Positions 1 through 9,900 of a stretch of 42,175 nt of DNA are shown here, one piece after another. Made by a program: the position numbers and the translations under genes. This DNA comes from Thalassovita sp. (GTDB lineage: Bacteria; Bacteroidota; Bacteroidia; Cytophagales; Flammeovirgaceae): positions 1-42,175 of the forward strand of contig PBYL01000043.1 in NCBI GenBank assembly GCA_002729595.1, written 5' to 3'. The first letter of the stretch is position 1. Each line of letters opens with the position of its first letter. Under the pieces are notes generated by a model. That model made no database searches, was not told the DNA's origin, and was given only the letters and a program-made list of their open reading frames with translations.

Positions 1-919
1 AAAATTTCGCTTTTTTGGGGAATGCGTGCTGTTTTGAGAAAGTAATTAAAGCATTATACCTTTCTCTAATGTTGCCATTTGTACACCAAATTAATTTTGC
101 CAGACATTCTGAACACAACCAAGACGGTTTAGCATCTGCTTCTGGCAAACTGTTGCTGCCATTCATTAAGCATTTATAACTGGTGCAATGCTTTATTGAG
201 AGGATGTGACCCATTTCGTGAGTCGCCGTTTTTAACAACCGATTTAGAAATAAGGATTGATTTTGATATTTTGATAACTCAACTTTGTAACGATACATAG
301 ATAAAACACCCACCTTTTCTTCCAAATTCGACTGACCAAACACGTAATTCCAACCTGCTTTAGGATACAAATCTTTGCTCGTTACTGCTGTATACATAAT
401 GGCATCTGCTGGCAGCGACTTAATTAAAACCTCATTGAGTATATATTGGGTGTGTAATTGCGCAATACCATCATGCTGCCTTCTTCCTACACTTGGAATA
501 ATACTGTCAGAAACTTGAGTCAACAAGATGGTTTCTAAACCAATGAATGCTTGGGTATAAGCTTTTAATGATTCGAAAATGAGGCTATCTGCCTCAGTAA
601 ATTCACCAATGGGTTTAATATAAATCTTATTCCGTTTGCTACTCGGCCTTACTGGGTTTGAGTTTTTATATGTAGAAAATGTTTGCCCACCTTCGTGATG
701 GATGTATGCCCACTCACCGGGATTTGGTTCGGCAAATCTCAACTGAAGTGGTTTAAGCAACTTTAAATCTGCTAGCTGAAACTCTTTTTCAATTAATACT
801 TGCTTGGAGGTATTGGCATTTTCTTGCTTTGTTTCGCAGGAGAAGATAGCCAATAAAGTTATGGTGAAAAGTATTGGTTTTATAATGGATGCACTTTGTG
901 AAATTTCTTTATTACACAT
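1..919 (-). CDS. Archaemetzincin-like zinc metalloprotease, lipoprotein (partial, C-terminus beyond window edge)
   Basis: The frame is open from an ATG at 919 to the left edge, giving about 306 visible residues. The N-terminus has a hydrophobic stretch ending in LLAIFSC, a Bacteroidota-style lipoprotein signal, so the protein is probably membrane-anchored and faces the periplasm or cell surface. Around residue 234 it carries HEMGHILSIKHC, then four residues, C, x, M, then 16 residues and CSEC. This HExxH...HC...C.M...CxxC layout, with the Met of the turn and four zinc-structural cysteines, is the archaemetzincin (peptidase M54) signature; human AMZ1 has the same spacing as I recall it. By the family, the two His and Glu of HEMGH are the catalytic zinc site and the four Cys bind a second zinc. 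The ATG overlaps the stop of the CYTH gene by 8 bp, suggesting translational coupling. Substrate unknown; the family's role is generally unclear. Stop codon not seen. Confidence 0.85.
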   Translation of the reverse strand, partial: MCNKEISQSASIIKPILFTITLLAIFSCETKQENANTSKQVLIEKEFQLADLKLLKPLQLRFAEPNPGEWAYIHHEGGQTFSTYKNSNPVRPSSKRNKIYIKPIGEFTEADSLIFESLKAYTQAFIGLETILLTQVSDSIIPSVGRRQHDGIAQLHTQYILNEVLIKSLPADAIMYTAVTSKDLYPKAGWNYVFGQSNLEEKVGVLSMYRYKVELSKYQNQSLFLNRLLKTATHEMGHILSIKHCTSYKCLMNGSNSLPEADAKPSWLCSECLAKLIWCTNGNIRERYNALITFSKQHAFPKKAKF

Positions 920-1382
920 CCCAATTTTTATATGGATTCGATATTAATGAAGAATTGTAATACTTGGGATCGGTAGAAACTTCATCGCCTACCCATGCCG
1001 GTAATTCGAGTTGATGATCTTCGCTGTGTAGCTCAATCTCTGCAACTAGCAAACCTGCATTTTCGCCTTCAAAAACATCTAGCTCCCAGTTATTTCCCTG
1101 ATCTGCGACTATGTATCTCCTTTTTTCAATGATAGGAATTTCGCAAAGTTCAAGCAGGTTATTGGCATCATCAAGCGGAATTTCATATTCAAACTCTTGT
1201 CTGGTCAGGTTTTCATTTTTGCCTTTAATCGTCAAAAAACCAGTTTCTCCATAGACCCTTACACGTACTGTTCTATTTTTATCAGAATTGAGATAGCCTT
1301 GCTTAATTTGAACACCATTATCCGCACTGCTTTTCCAGCTATCGTTTTTAATTAAAAATTTTCGTTCTATTTCTACTCCCAT
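912..1382 (-). CDS. CYTH domain protein (triphosphate tunnel metalloenzyme)
   Basis: The 156-residue protein opens with MGVEIERKFLI. E4, E6 and K8 form the ExExK motif that defines CYTH/TTM enzymes, which bind a triphosphate and divalent metal inside an eight-stranded beta tunnel. Further charged strands typical of the fold follow (VRVRVYGETGFLTIKG near residues 38-53 and FEYEIPL near 64-70). The length fits single-domain bacterial TTMs, which in characterised cases are inorganic tripolyphosphatases; adenylate cyclase or thiamine-triphosphatase activity cannot be excluded. It is cytoplasmic, with no signal peptide. It lies 57 bp downstream of the membrane protein gene and overlaps the start of the archaemetzincin gene, so it belongs to the same leftward transcript. 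Confidence 0.9.
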   Translation of the reverse strand: MGVEIERKFLIKNDSWKSSADNGVQIKQGYLNSDKNRTVRVRVYGETGFLTIKGKNENLTRQEFEYEIPLDDANNLLELCEIPIIEKRRYIVADQGNNWELDVFEGENAGLLVAEIELHSEDHQLELPAWVGDEVSTDPKYYNSSLISNPYKNWDV

Positions 1383-1439
1383 TTTTAAATCTTGTGTTTT
1401 TTCAAAAATGGTGATTTTTCGTATTTATAGCTTAAAAAA

Positions 1440-2042
1440 TCAAGCGAATTTTATTTTATGCAAATCTATTTTCTCGTCGATTAATTCTTTAAACTCAGCT
1501 CTTTGGAAAGCGTTAATTCTCTTGAAAATAATTAATGTTTTTTTTCCATCTGCATCATAGAAACTATACTTTTCTGTACTTTTCTTTACACTAGTAATAG
1601 CGTTGAGGTCGATGTAAAACAACTTTTTTTCATTGATTTCGATTTCATCATCACTAACCAAAACATAAAAACCACCATAGATATGCTTAAAAATTGCTTT
1701 GGTAAGAATCGTAATCCAAAATGCAATAACTACCCATTTTAATATTTCAGAATTAAGTTTAAATGCATAAATGATTAAAATGAGTTGTAAAATGATGAAA
1801 GCATAAACATTTTTAAAAATATATAGATTATGATATAGAAAATATTTTCTACTTCTAGATTTGAGCTTTTGTTTTAATCTATAAAGGTTATACAGACTAA
1901 GAATAGTAAAAATGGCTAAGCTAATAATAATAGGAATTACAAATTGATTAGAACCTTGTGAATCTAGATAAAGGCTAATCAATAATACTATTATAAAAAA
2001 TAAAATAGCGTACTTTTCAAGTCGCTGGCTATTAATCTTCAT
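1440..2042 (-). CDS. Unknown membrane protein with four predicted TM helices
   Basis: Not recognised as a named family. The 200 residues begin with four hydrophobic segments at about 12-26, 33-53, 77-94 and 101-118, separated by a basic loop (RLKQKLKSRSRKY). After residue 120 comes a soluble tail with short alternating strands (FYVLVSDDEIEI, KLFYIDLNAITSV, KTLIIFKR) and a final amphipathic helix, an arrangement reminiscent of bacterial PH-like domains attached to membrane anchors. That resemblance is an inference from pattern only. The gene is A/T-rich and sits 24 bp downstream of the lipoprotein gene, with the CYTH gene following after 57 bp, so co-transcription is likely. Confidence 0.6.
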   Translation of the reverse strand: MKINSQRLEKYAILFFIIVLLISLYLDSQGSNQFVIPIIISLAIFTILSLYNLYRLKQKLKSRSRKYFLYHNLYIFKNVYAFIILQLILIIYAFKLNSEILKWVVIAFWITILTKAIFKHIYGGFYVLVSDDEIEINEKKLFYIDLNAITSVKKSTEKYSFYDADGKKTLIIFKRINAFQRAEFKELIDEKIDLHKIKFA

Positions 2043-2066
2043 AAATGAGGTTTGCTAATACTGAAA

Positions 2067-2786
2067 TTATAAAGGATCAAATTCTCCATTAAAAGGATTA
2101 GGATATATAACTTCATAATCCCAATCTTCTTCAGATTTGTAAATTCTTTTAGCAACTATGCTTCGATCTTCTAGTTGGTGGTTTTCTATAACCTGTAGAA
2201 TTGCGTTAAATCCTTTTTTTTCGTCCCAAACACTATATAATATATTATAACCTGCTCCTAAATCACTTGCAGCATATGAACCTAGGTTTTTTTCATAAAT
2301 GGGCTCATCAAATAGTCTTGATACCTCTTCAAACTGATCAAGTAGCTTTATTAAATCTTTCTTATTATTTAAAATATTGGGCTTAATTTGAATGAATAAT
2401 ATTGTTTGATCATCATATTTTTCCTCTTGATAACCTTGTTCTAATATATCTGCTAATTGGGTTTCAATAAAAGGTAATCTAACAGAGTCCGATTCAAAGT
2501 GAAAATTCGTATATTCTACAAATTCTCCAACAACTCCTTTTTTGATAGTTAATTCATCCATCCCTTGGATTTCGAAAGTAAATATCTTACCTGCATCTTT
2601 TTTAATAAATTTCTTACTAAAATACTCTAGCTTATTTTGAGTTTCGAGTTTTTTAAAATGCTCCTCTACAGCTTTAACTAAGTCGTATTCCATACTTGAT
2701 TCTTCCGAATTTTCAGTAGTACAAGAAAATATGATCACTTGTAAAGCAATCATATACCAAATGTGTTTCCTTATTAATTTCAACAA
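2067..2786 (-). CDS. Unknown lipoprotein
   Basis: The 239-residue product starts with a basic N-terminus, a hydrophobic core and IIFSCTTENSEESS, with the lipidated cysteine at position 22 followed by a polar, acidic stretch, typical of exported Bacteroidota lipoproteins. The mature part is mixed alpha/beta, rich in charged residues, with no catalytic motif I can name. It starts 10 bp after the stop of the PLDc_N peptide gene, so the two are probably translated from one message. Function unknown. Confidence 0.6.
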   Translation of the reverse strand: MLKLIRKHIWYMIALQVIIFSCTTENSEESSMEYDLVKAVEEHFKKLETQNKLEYFSKKFIKKDAGKIFTFEIQGMDELTIKKGVVGEFVEYTNFHFESDSVRLPFIETQLADILEQGYQEEKYDDQTILFIQIKPNILNNKKDLIKLLDQFEEVSRLFDEPIYEKNLGSYAASDLGAGYNILYSVWDEKKGFNAILQVIENHQLEDRSIVAKRIYKSEEDWDYEVIYPNPFNGEFDPL

Positions 2787-2796
2787 ACCTTTAATA

Positions 2797-3012
2797 TCAG
2801 TGATTAACAGTTTTATACTTTTTGTGATTTATAAAATACAATATTGAGCCAACAATAGGTGCAAATAAGATTATGACCAACCAAATTAATTTATTGGCAT
2901 CTGTAAACTTTACTTTAAGCAGGTTAAATGATGCAACAAGAATTAATAAAACATGACAAGCAAGAAGCATTGGCCAAATTAATAATCCACTTCCGGGGCT
3001 AATTATATCCAT
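2797..3012 (-). CDS. Small PLDc_N-type membrane peptide
   Basis: A 71-residue protein with two hydrophobic helices (about residues 8-30 and 40-62) joined by a short polar loop. The second helix reads LIWLVIILFAPIVGSILYF and ends in a basic tail (NHKKYK). The W-x(4)-L-x-P-x-x-G-x-x-x-Y-F pattern is that of the PLDc_N domain, the membrane module found at the N-terminus of cardiolipin synthases and also as stand-alone small proteins. There is no HKD catalytic domain here, so no phospholipase activity is implied. It is the first gene of the leftward cluster. Confidence 0.75.
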   Translation of the reverse strand: MDIISPGSGLLIWPMLLACHVLLILVASFNLLKVKFTDANKLIWLVIILFAPIVGSILYFINHKKYKTVNH

Positions 3013-3066
3013 ATCAATCTAAATTTAATTATCATTTTTTCTCAATAATGTATTTTTCTGTATTAA

Positions 3067-5505
3067 TTATAACTCACTCTCAATTTCCAAAACACCAGTT
3101 TTTAGTCCTCGGGCTTTGGCTTTAATGGTGATTTTGCCGGGAGTTCTGCTTGACCTAATCACTAGCAAAGCCTTTCCCTGAAACACTTTTCTTTGATCGC
3201 TTACAAATGGCTCGTTGCTCGAAATATCGGCATTTCCCAATCCTGCATTTGTACCTTCACCAGTTACTGTAAACTTGATTTCGTTAGCAGCATCTGGTAT
3301 AAGTAAGCCATTTTTATCCACCACTTTTACGGTGATGTAAGACAAATCTAAACCATTGGCTTTGATCTTTTCGCGGTCGGCAACCAGTTCTATACTTGCC
3401 GCTTTGCCCGTAGTTTTAAGCTCATGTGTGCTTACTACTTTGCCATTTATTTTCCCTTCTGCGCGAATGGTTCCTATTGAATACGGAATTTTCCACTCCA
3501 ACTTTTTATGCATTTCTGGCCCTAACAAAGGTGGATTTTCTGGGTCATACTCTTCTGCCGAATGCGCTGTAATATCTTTGGTGTAGTATTCTTCTGGTAC
3601 TTTTTTCACTCCCATCGATTTGCCATTTACAAAAAGCTCTACTTCTTGGCAATTGCTAAATGTGAGCAGTTGCACTGAGTCTTTGCCTTGCCAGTTCCAA
3701 TGTGAATACATCGGCTGATACCTAAGCTGCACTTCGTTCCACAGTTTTGCCGTTGCACTGCCTTCATCATATGCGGTAATATGTACCATGGGTTCTTCGC
3801 TAAACAAACTGTGTATGTAATAGCTAAAAGGTTTCCAGTGATCGTCCCAATCGATAATACCATTTGGCCAACCTTTAGCAGGCCAACCAAAAGACTCACC
3901 TATATAATCTGTTCCACCCCAATAAAATAGTCCTACAGAAGAATGATGGTTAATATTGAACCACTCATTACCCAAATTACCAGCTTGCGCTTCACTTAAA
4001 ATAAACATCAATTGCGGATAGTTAGCTTTGTCTACTGGCCAGAATTCTTCGCGGTAATTGGTGCTCACTACATCCATGTAAAACTCCATTTCTGGCGGGC
4101 CTTCTCTGTAATAATTTTCGGTTCTGTATGCGCCACTTCTTCGTGATGGATGCAAACCACAAGTTACTTTTCTACTTGGCTCTAAATTATGTACAAAGCT
4201 CACCATCTCTTTTAACATCGGCACACCAAAACCCGCTTTGGGATCACGTTGCTGTCTGGTTTCGTTTCCTACACTCCATAAAAACACCGATGGATGGTTT
4301 CTATCTCTTTTTACAAAAGCTTTCAAACTACTTTTCCAGTGGTCATCAAAGCTATTGCCTTCACCAAAAAACTGATCGTTCCACTTATCAAAAGCTTCGT
4401 CTAGTATAAGCATCCCATTGCGATCGCACCAGTCTAGAATATATGTATCATGCGGATTGTGACTTAGCCTGATGCCATTACAGTCCAATTTCTTTAAACC
4501 TTCTAAACGACGTTCGAAACCTCTTTCGAATGCAGCGGCTCCCAATGGGCCTAAGTCGTGGTGAAGATTTACTCCTTTTACAAATAGCTTCTCTCCATTC
4601 AATAAAAGTCCCTGATTTCTATCAAATTCTACTGTTCTGATACCGAAATTGGTTTCGTAAGTATCTACCACTTTGCCATCTTTAATTACTGAGGTGATCA
4701 CCTTGTAAAGATTCGGCGTTTCGATTCCCCAAAGTTCTGGATTGGCTACATCCATTTTCTGCTTAAAAGTATACACCTCAGCTACTCCTACTGGCACGAT
4801 GTCGCTCACTTTACCCATCGATTTACCTGCTGGGTTTAATACTTCAGAACTCAAGGTGATTTCTTCTATGCTTTCAGTCTCGTTAAAAACCTCAGTATGG
4901 ATGTCTACTTGCGCATTTTCTTTGGAGATGGAAGGCGTAAAAACATATGTTCCGTTGTAATCGATATGAATTGGAGCTGTGATTAATAGCTTTACATCGC
5001 GATAAATACCTTCGCCGTTGTACCAGCGAGAACTTTCCATGTCGGTATTGTCGTAACTCACAGCGATTGTATTTTCACCTACTTGAGCCACCTCTGTAAT
5101 ATCTGCTAGAAATGCTTCGTATCCATTGAGTTGGTGGGCGACTTCTTTGCCGTTTACATATACCCTTGCATCTCGATAAATACCTTCAAACTCAAGAAAT
5201 ACTTTGTTTGCTTTTATATCATCAGTAAGTGTGAGTGACTTTCTGTACCAACCTTTTCTTCTGGGTAAAAATCCATTTTTACGGTCAGAGTTTAGGCTGT
5301 CTTCCATAAAAGGGCCCGCAATGCTCGCATCGTGTGGAAGGTTTACAGTTTTCCAACTGGCATCGTTAAAGTCTGGATTTTTAGCTTCTGGAAATTCCCC
5401 TAGTGAAAACTTCCAATCGAAGTTGATAAGTTGAGAGGTTCTTTGCGCAAAAGTGTTGAAAGAAGTGAATAAAAGCAGGATGAATAGTAGTTTGTATAGT
5501 TTCAT
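3067..5505 (-). CDS. Secreted glycoside hydrolase family 2 (beta-galactosidase-like)
   Basis: The 812-residue protein starts with a cleavable signal peptide (MKLYKLLFILLLF, cleavage near FAQ at residue 21), so it acts in the periplasm or outside. Order of domains: a GH2 sugar-binding jelly roll (about 30-170), an Ig-like domain (180-285), a TIM barrel (290-580) and C-terminal Ig-like domains including a DUF4982-type segment (VELFVNGKSMGVK) and a final domain beginning around residue 700. Catalytic acid/base is E415 in LWSVGNETRQQ; the nucleophile is probably E505 in FILSEAQAG. GH2 enzymes of this layout remove terminal beta-galactosyl or related residues from polysaccharides; the exact substrate cannot be read off. 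The gene stands alone on the minus strand and is far from the susCD pair in this window. Confidence 0.9.
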   Translation of the reverse strand: MKLYKLLFILLLFTSFNTFAQRTSQLINFDWKFSLGEFPEAKNPDFNDASWKTVNLPHDASIAGPFMEDSLNSDRKNGFLPRRKGWYRKSLTLTDDIKANKVFLEFEGIYRDARVYVNGKEVAHQLNGYEAFLADITEVAQVGENTIAVSYDNTDMESSRWYNGEGIYRDVKLLITAPIHIDYNGTYVFTPSISKENAQVDIHTEVFNETESIEEITLSSEVLNPAGKSMGKVSDIVPVGVAEVYTFKQKMDVANPELWGIETPNLYKVITSVIKDGKVVDTYETNFGIRTVEFDRNQGLLLNGEKLFVKGVNLHHDLGPLGAAAFERGFERRLEGLKKLDCNGIRLSHNPHDTYILDWCDRNGMLILDEAFDKWNDQFFGEGNSFDDHWKSSLKAFVKRDRNHPSVFLWSVGNETRQQRDPKAGFGVPMLKEMVSFVHNLEPSRKVTCGLHPSRRSGAYRTENYYREGPPEMEFYMDVVSTNYREEFWPVDKANYPQLMFILSEAQAGNLGNEWFNINHHSSVGLFYWGGTDYIGESFGWPAKGWPNGIIDWDDHWKPFSYYIHSLFSEEPMVHITAYDEGSATAKLWNEVQLRYQPMYSHWNWQGKDSVQLLTFSNCQEVELFVNGKSMGVKKVPEEYYTKDITAHSAEEYDPENPPLLGPEMHKKLEWKIPYSIGTIRAEGKINGKVVSTHELKTTGKAASIELVADREKIKANGLDLSYITVKVVDKNGLLIPDAANEIKFTVTGEGTNAGLGNADISSNEPFVSDQRKVFQGKALLVIRSSRTPGKITIKAKARGLKTGVLEIESEL

Positions 5506-5606
5506 TTTCCGATTTTTTGTAGATGTACCAAAGGTAACATTTACATTATTTTTTGTACAATTATAAGTAGAAAACTATACGGGTAAATTTGGGAGGTTGA
5601 TGATAT

Positions 5607-6251
5607 TCATTCTATAATTTCATTCTTTCTTAAATCTCTAGAAAGTCTGTATAAAAACTCTTCAAAACTCTCTGAACATATGAAAAATTCACTTAACTCT
5701 TTATCTTCCGACTTATCAGGGAATTCATTGTAATGTAAATCTCCAAATACAACTCTATAATTGTTCTTATCATTTATCATTATAAACCACCACGCTAAAC
5801 CTTGACTACCTTTCATAAAAGGGATTAAATGATCTACACTGTTCTCTGAAAAAGAAATAACTCTTTCATTTAATATGAATGAAACATCATAAAACCTGAA
5901 CCTAGATAAGTATTCAAAATTTGAAAATAGTTTGTGAAAGCTTTCTGGTAATTTAATGTTTAATGATCTGCATGAATTTTCAAGTACTTTTAAATCTATT
6001 TGATAAGCCTCAAATAATTCAGATGAAACACCTTGTTTAGCTTTCAGTCTAAGCATTGTTAAAAATTCATCACCTATCCATTGATCTTTGAGGAGCAATT
6101 CATTTAGCGTATTTTCTTCTTCCTTGTTTAGAGCAATTTTAGAAGGAAGGCAATATGACAGATTACTATATAATTTGGTGTCGATATGATCTAACTCAAT
6201 CTTCTTTAGATATTGGTGGTTCTCTAAAGAAATCCATCTTTTTCTCATCAT
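5607..6251 (-). CDS. SUKH (SMI1/KNR4)-like protein
   Basis: A 214-residue cytoplasmic protein. The second half has features of the SUKH fold: LPESFHKLFSNF near residue 100 (the usual LPxxyxxfl helix), then AWWFIMINDKNNYRVVFGD and a closing helix SFEEFLYRLSRDL. SUKH proteins often neutralise polymorphic toxins in bacteria, but no toxin gene is adjacent, so the immunity role is only a family-level possibility. The N-terminal 90 residues are unassigned. It lies between the GH2 gene and the efflux-operon terminator and is much more A/T-rich than the GH2 gene. Confidence 0.5.
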   Translation of the reverse strand: MMRKRWISLENHQYLKKIELDHIDTKLYSNLSYCLPSKIALNKEEENTLNELLLKDQWIGDEFLTMLRLKAKQGVSSELFEAYQIDLKVLENSCRSLNIKLPESFHKLFSNFEYLSRFRFYDVSFILNERVISFSENSVDHLIPFMKGSQGLAWWFIMINDKNNYRVVFGDLHYNEFPDKSEDKELSEFFICSESFEEFLYRLSRDLRKNEIIE

Positions 6252-6268
6252 TTCAAATTAAATAAAAA

Positions 6269-6303
6269 TGTCCCGATTGTAAGAATAACCTACTTCCGGG
6301 ACA
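6269..6303 (-). terminator. Rho-independent terminator of the efflux operon
   Basis: TGTCCCG (6269-6275) pairs perfectly with CGGGACA (6297-6303) across a 21-nt loop. Read on the minus strand, the stem is followed by ATTTTTATTT, a U-tract on the transcript. It lies just beyond the stop of the last efflux-operon gene at 6334. Confidence 0.7.
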
Positions 6304-6333
6304 AGCTAATAATCTGTCTGGTTTTTTAACTAA

Positions 6334-6534
6334 TTAGCGATAACATTGTTCGTCTTCTACACCAAAAAGTTTCAAAATATCTTCTAACAAACACCATTTG
6401 GTTAATGAAGACTGTAACAAATTGGCTCCTACAAAAGCAGTGAACCATAACCAGTTGATATTTACATAAGTGGCTAATAATAAGCTGATGATAATAAATG
6501 TACCAGCTACTCCACGTACAATTCTGTTTTTCAT
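6334..6534 (-). CDS. YgaP-type (DUF2892) small inner-membrane protein
   Basis: A 66-residue protein with an opening MKNRIVRGVAG, a first hydrophobic helix (FIIISLLLATYV), an aromatic turn and a second helix (FTAFVGANLLQSS), closing with KWCLLEDILKLFG. The N-terminal R-x-x-R-G-x-x-G and the late 'C-hydrophobic-hydrophobic' segment are characteristic of the YgaP transmembrane/DUF2892 family. In other bacteria this module is fused to or adjacent to rhodanese sulfurtransferases; none is present here. It is the last gene of the efflux operon, 9 bp after the preceding gene. Confidence 0.75.
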   Translation of the reverse strand: MKNRIVRGVAGTFIIISLLLATYVNINWLWFTAFVGANLLQSSLTKWCLLEDILKLFGVEDEQCYR

Positions 6535-6543
6535 GTTTCTAGT

Positions 6544-6849
6544 TTAATTTGATCTTTCAATATTTATGAGGGCTACATGTATGTTAGACATGGTTTTTTG
6601 AGCAGCATTGAATAAGTCAATATTTTCAAAAACTTTGTCTACATTTTCTTCAGGAGTAAAGGCATAGAACATCAGCGATTTGTTTTCATTCATATCACTT
6701 GCAAACCAATTACTCTCAAATGTCTCTTCTGAAAGATCTTTAAACCCGTTTAATCTTTGGTATGAAAAAACCTTTACACCTGAGTTCTTAAGAATTTTCT
6801 TTATCTCCTTCTCAAACTCTTCTATGGCAGTTATTATGAGCAGTTTCAT
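6544..6849 (-). CDS. Small PII-like (ferredoxin-fold) protein of the efflux operon
   Basis: A 101-residue cytoplasmic protein. It begins MKLLIITAIEEFEKEIKKIL, a beta strand followed by an amphipathic helix, then GVKVFSYQRLNGF, a second strand, with a later NIHVALINIE strand. The beta-alpha-beta repeat and the position of the 'G-hydrophobic' strand resemble PII-related proteins such as DUF3240, some of which are encoded next to RND pumps in proteobacteria. The assignment is by pattern, not by homology search. It sits 82 bp downstream of the RND pump gene with a stem-loop in the spacer, and 9 bp before the DUF2892 gene, so it may sense a ligand and modulate the pump (inference). Confidence 0.5.
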   Translation of the reverse strand: MKLLIITAIEEFEKEIKKILKNSGVKVFSYQRLNGFKDLSEETFESNWFASDMNENKSLMFYAFTPEENVDKVFENIDLFNAAQKTMSNIHVALINIERSN

Positions 6850-6878
6850 ATTTGTATGATTTTACTTTGTGCTTAGTG

Positions 6879-6923
6879 AATCCGCCATCTGAACCAAAAT
6901 TAATTGATTACAGACAGCGGATT
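6879..6923 (-). promoter_or_regulatory. Intercistronic stem-loop between pump and PII-like genes
   Basis: AATCCGCCATCTG (6879-6891) can pair with CAGACAGCGGATT (6911-6923) at 11 of 13 positions, with a 19-nt loop. No U-tract follows on the minus strand, so it is more likely an mRNA stabilising or processing element than a terminator. It would separate the expression level of the pump from that of the two small downstream genes. Confidence 0.4.
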
Positions 6924-6931
6924 GTTGTTGT

Positions 6932-9900
6932 TTAATTTTCCCACTTGGCTTTTTCTGTCATGTAGTAGATCAGTGGCACTACAATAAGTGTAAGCAAAGT
7001 AGATACAATTGCTCCTGCTACCAAAGAGATGGCAAGACCTTGGAAAATCGGGTCGAACAAAATGATAGAGGCACCGATTACAACGGCTCCGGTTGTTAGT
7101 AAAATTGGTGTAGTTCTAACCGCTCCTGCGTCAATTATGGCTTGTTTTAATGGAATTCCATCATTTAATCTGATCTCGATAAAGTCTATCAGTAACACTG
7201 AGTTTCTTACCATTACCCCTGCTAGTGCGATCATTCCGATAAAAGATGTTGCAGTAAAGAACGCCCCTAATAACCAGTGACCTAGCACAATACCAACTAA
7301 TGAAAGTGGAATGGCAATCATCATTACAATTGGGGTTTTAAAGTTCTGGAACCAACCAACAATCAACATGTAAATCACAATAATTACCACCATAAATGCT
7401 GCTCCTAGATCGCGGAAAACTTCTAGGGTAATCTGCCATTCTCCATCCCATTTTACAGTGAAATCAGATTCGTCTGTAGGTTGTTCCATGTAGAGTTCTT
7501 TCACCTCATAACCCTTCGGCAAACTCATCTCTTTCAGTTTTTGCTCCATGCCTAGAATCGCATAAACTGGACTTTCTAAAGCACCTGCCATATCTGCCAA
7601 CACATACACTACTCTTTTCTGATCTTTGCGATAGATTGTTTTTTGTAATGATGCTTCTTTTACTTTTACTAAATCGCTTACAGGTACTACATTACCTTGT
7701 TTGCCTTTTACCTTTAAGCTTTGGATATCTTGTAAATTACTTTTGTCGCTATCGTCTAGTGAAAGCACAATGCCTACATTGTCATTCGCATACTCGTCGT
7801 ACAGGTTAGAGATTGGTAAGTCTCTTAAGATGTAAGTTAGGTTACCAACTACTTGTTGCGGAGCAATGCCATTTAACATCGCTTTTTCTCTGTCTACTTC
7901 TAACTTAAACTCTGTTTGCTCATCTTCTACCATCCAGTCGATATCTACAATATCATCTGTATTTTCAAGAATCGATTTTACCTGATCTGCTACCAATATT
8001 TGCTCTTCGTAATTTGGCCCGCCATATACCTCAGCCACTAGAGTTGATAATACTGGAGGTCCTGGTGGTACTTCTACTAATTTGATATTCGCACCGTATT
8101 TTTTAGCAATTTCCTGCACTTGTGGTCTCACCAATTTGGCAATGTCATGGCTTTGTAAATCTCTCTCTTCTTTGTGTAAAAGGTTTACTTGTATATCTGC
8201 CATGTTGCTACCGCCACGAACATCGTAATGTCTTACTAAACCATTGAAAGTAATTGGTGCAGAAGTTCCAATGTAATTCTGATAATCAACTACTTCTGGA
8301 ATGGTAGATAGATACTGAGCAACTTCTTTAGTAATAGCAGCAGTTCTTTCCAGTGTTGTTCCTTCTGGCATATCAATCACCACTTGGAACTCATTCTTGT
8401 TATCAAAAGGAAGCATTTTTACAGCAACCGATTTAGTAAAGAACATCGTTACAGAGCCTACTAATAAGAACAAAGTAATCGCCAACATTGCCCAGCGTTT
8501 TGCTGAACTATCTAGCATTGGTTGCTCAATTTTTCTATAGATTTTGTATATCACACTGGTTTCTAAACCATGCTCTTCTTTGTGCTCTTGATCATCTTTT
8601 TCTCTAAGTAAGTGATAACCCAAGTATGGAGTTACTGTTAATGCCACGAACAAAGACAACATCATCGCGATAGAAGCACCAATTGGCATCGGACTCATAT
8701 AAGGCCCCATCATACCGGATACAAAAGCCATTGGTAAAATAGCTGCAATTACTGTAAAGGTTGCCAAAATGGTTGGGTTACCTACTTCGTTTATCGCGAA
8801 AATAGCCGCCTGTTTAAATGGCAATCGCTTCATTTTAAAATGACGGTGCATGTTTTCTGCGATAATGATACTATCATCTACCACGATACCAACTACAAAC
8901 ACCAAAGCAAACAGCGTGATACGGTTTAGTGTGTAACCTAGAATGTAGTAACTGAACAAGGTTAAAGCGAAAGTAAGTGGCACTGAGAAGAACACTACCA
9001 AGCCACCTCTCCAACCCATGGCCAACATTACCAATACAGTAACTGCTAGAATCGCTACACCTAAGTGCATTAATAACTCTCCTACTTTGTGCGAAGCAGT
9101 TTCACCATAGTTTCTGGTAACACTCACATGCACATCATTAGGAATTAAGTTTAGCTTTAATAAATCAATCTGATCTACAATTTTATCAGCAATCTGCATC
9201 GCATCAGCTCCTTTTACTTTAGCAACTGAAATAGTTACCGCAGGATATTCAGATTTGTGTGCTGTAAATTCTTCGTTTGCTTTACCATATCCGAAAGAAA
9301 CATAACTGTTTGGTGTTTCTGGACCATCTTCGATTGTAGCCACTTGCTTTAAGTATACTGGCATATTTTTGTTTACACCGATTACCAGATTTTCTATGTC
9401 TTCGGCAGAAGTTAAAAACTTGCCAGTAGTTACTAGGTATTCTTCATCATTATTTACAAAGCTACCAGATTGAGAACTTCCATTATTTGCCTGAATCATC
9501 TGCATAATGCTCAATGCATCTACAGCGTTTTCAGCCATTTTATCTTTATCCAACACCACTTTTAACTGACGATTTCTACCACCAATTACTTTCGTAATCG
9601 CTACATCTTTTACTTTTTCAATTTCAGAAGTAACCTCTTCGGCAATCGCTCTTAGTTGGAAATCGTCATAGTTTTCACTCCAAAGTGTTAATCCTAACAT
9701 TGGTACATCATCAATCGATCTGGTTTTTACTAGAGGTTGATACACACCTTCTGGAAACATTCCTTGATGTTTGTTCAACTCGTCGTACAACTTCACATAA
9801 GATCTTTCAATGTCTTCACCCACATAAAACTGCACAATAATCATCGCCATGCCGTTCATCGCCATTGAGTGAATATGCTCCACTCCTTTTATGTTGCCAA

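Noticed and set aside
3356-5434. Several plus-strand open frames inside the GH2 gene
   Set aside because: They are antisense to a strongly recognisable GH2 protein and lack any motif.
5553-5560. TTGTACAA palindrome upstream of the GH2 gene
   Set aside because: Only 8 bp in an A/T-rich promoter; too short to claim as an operator.
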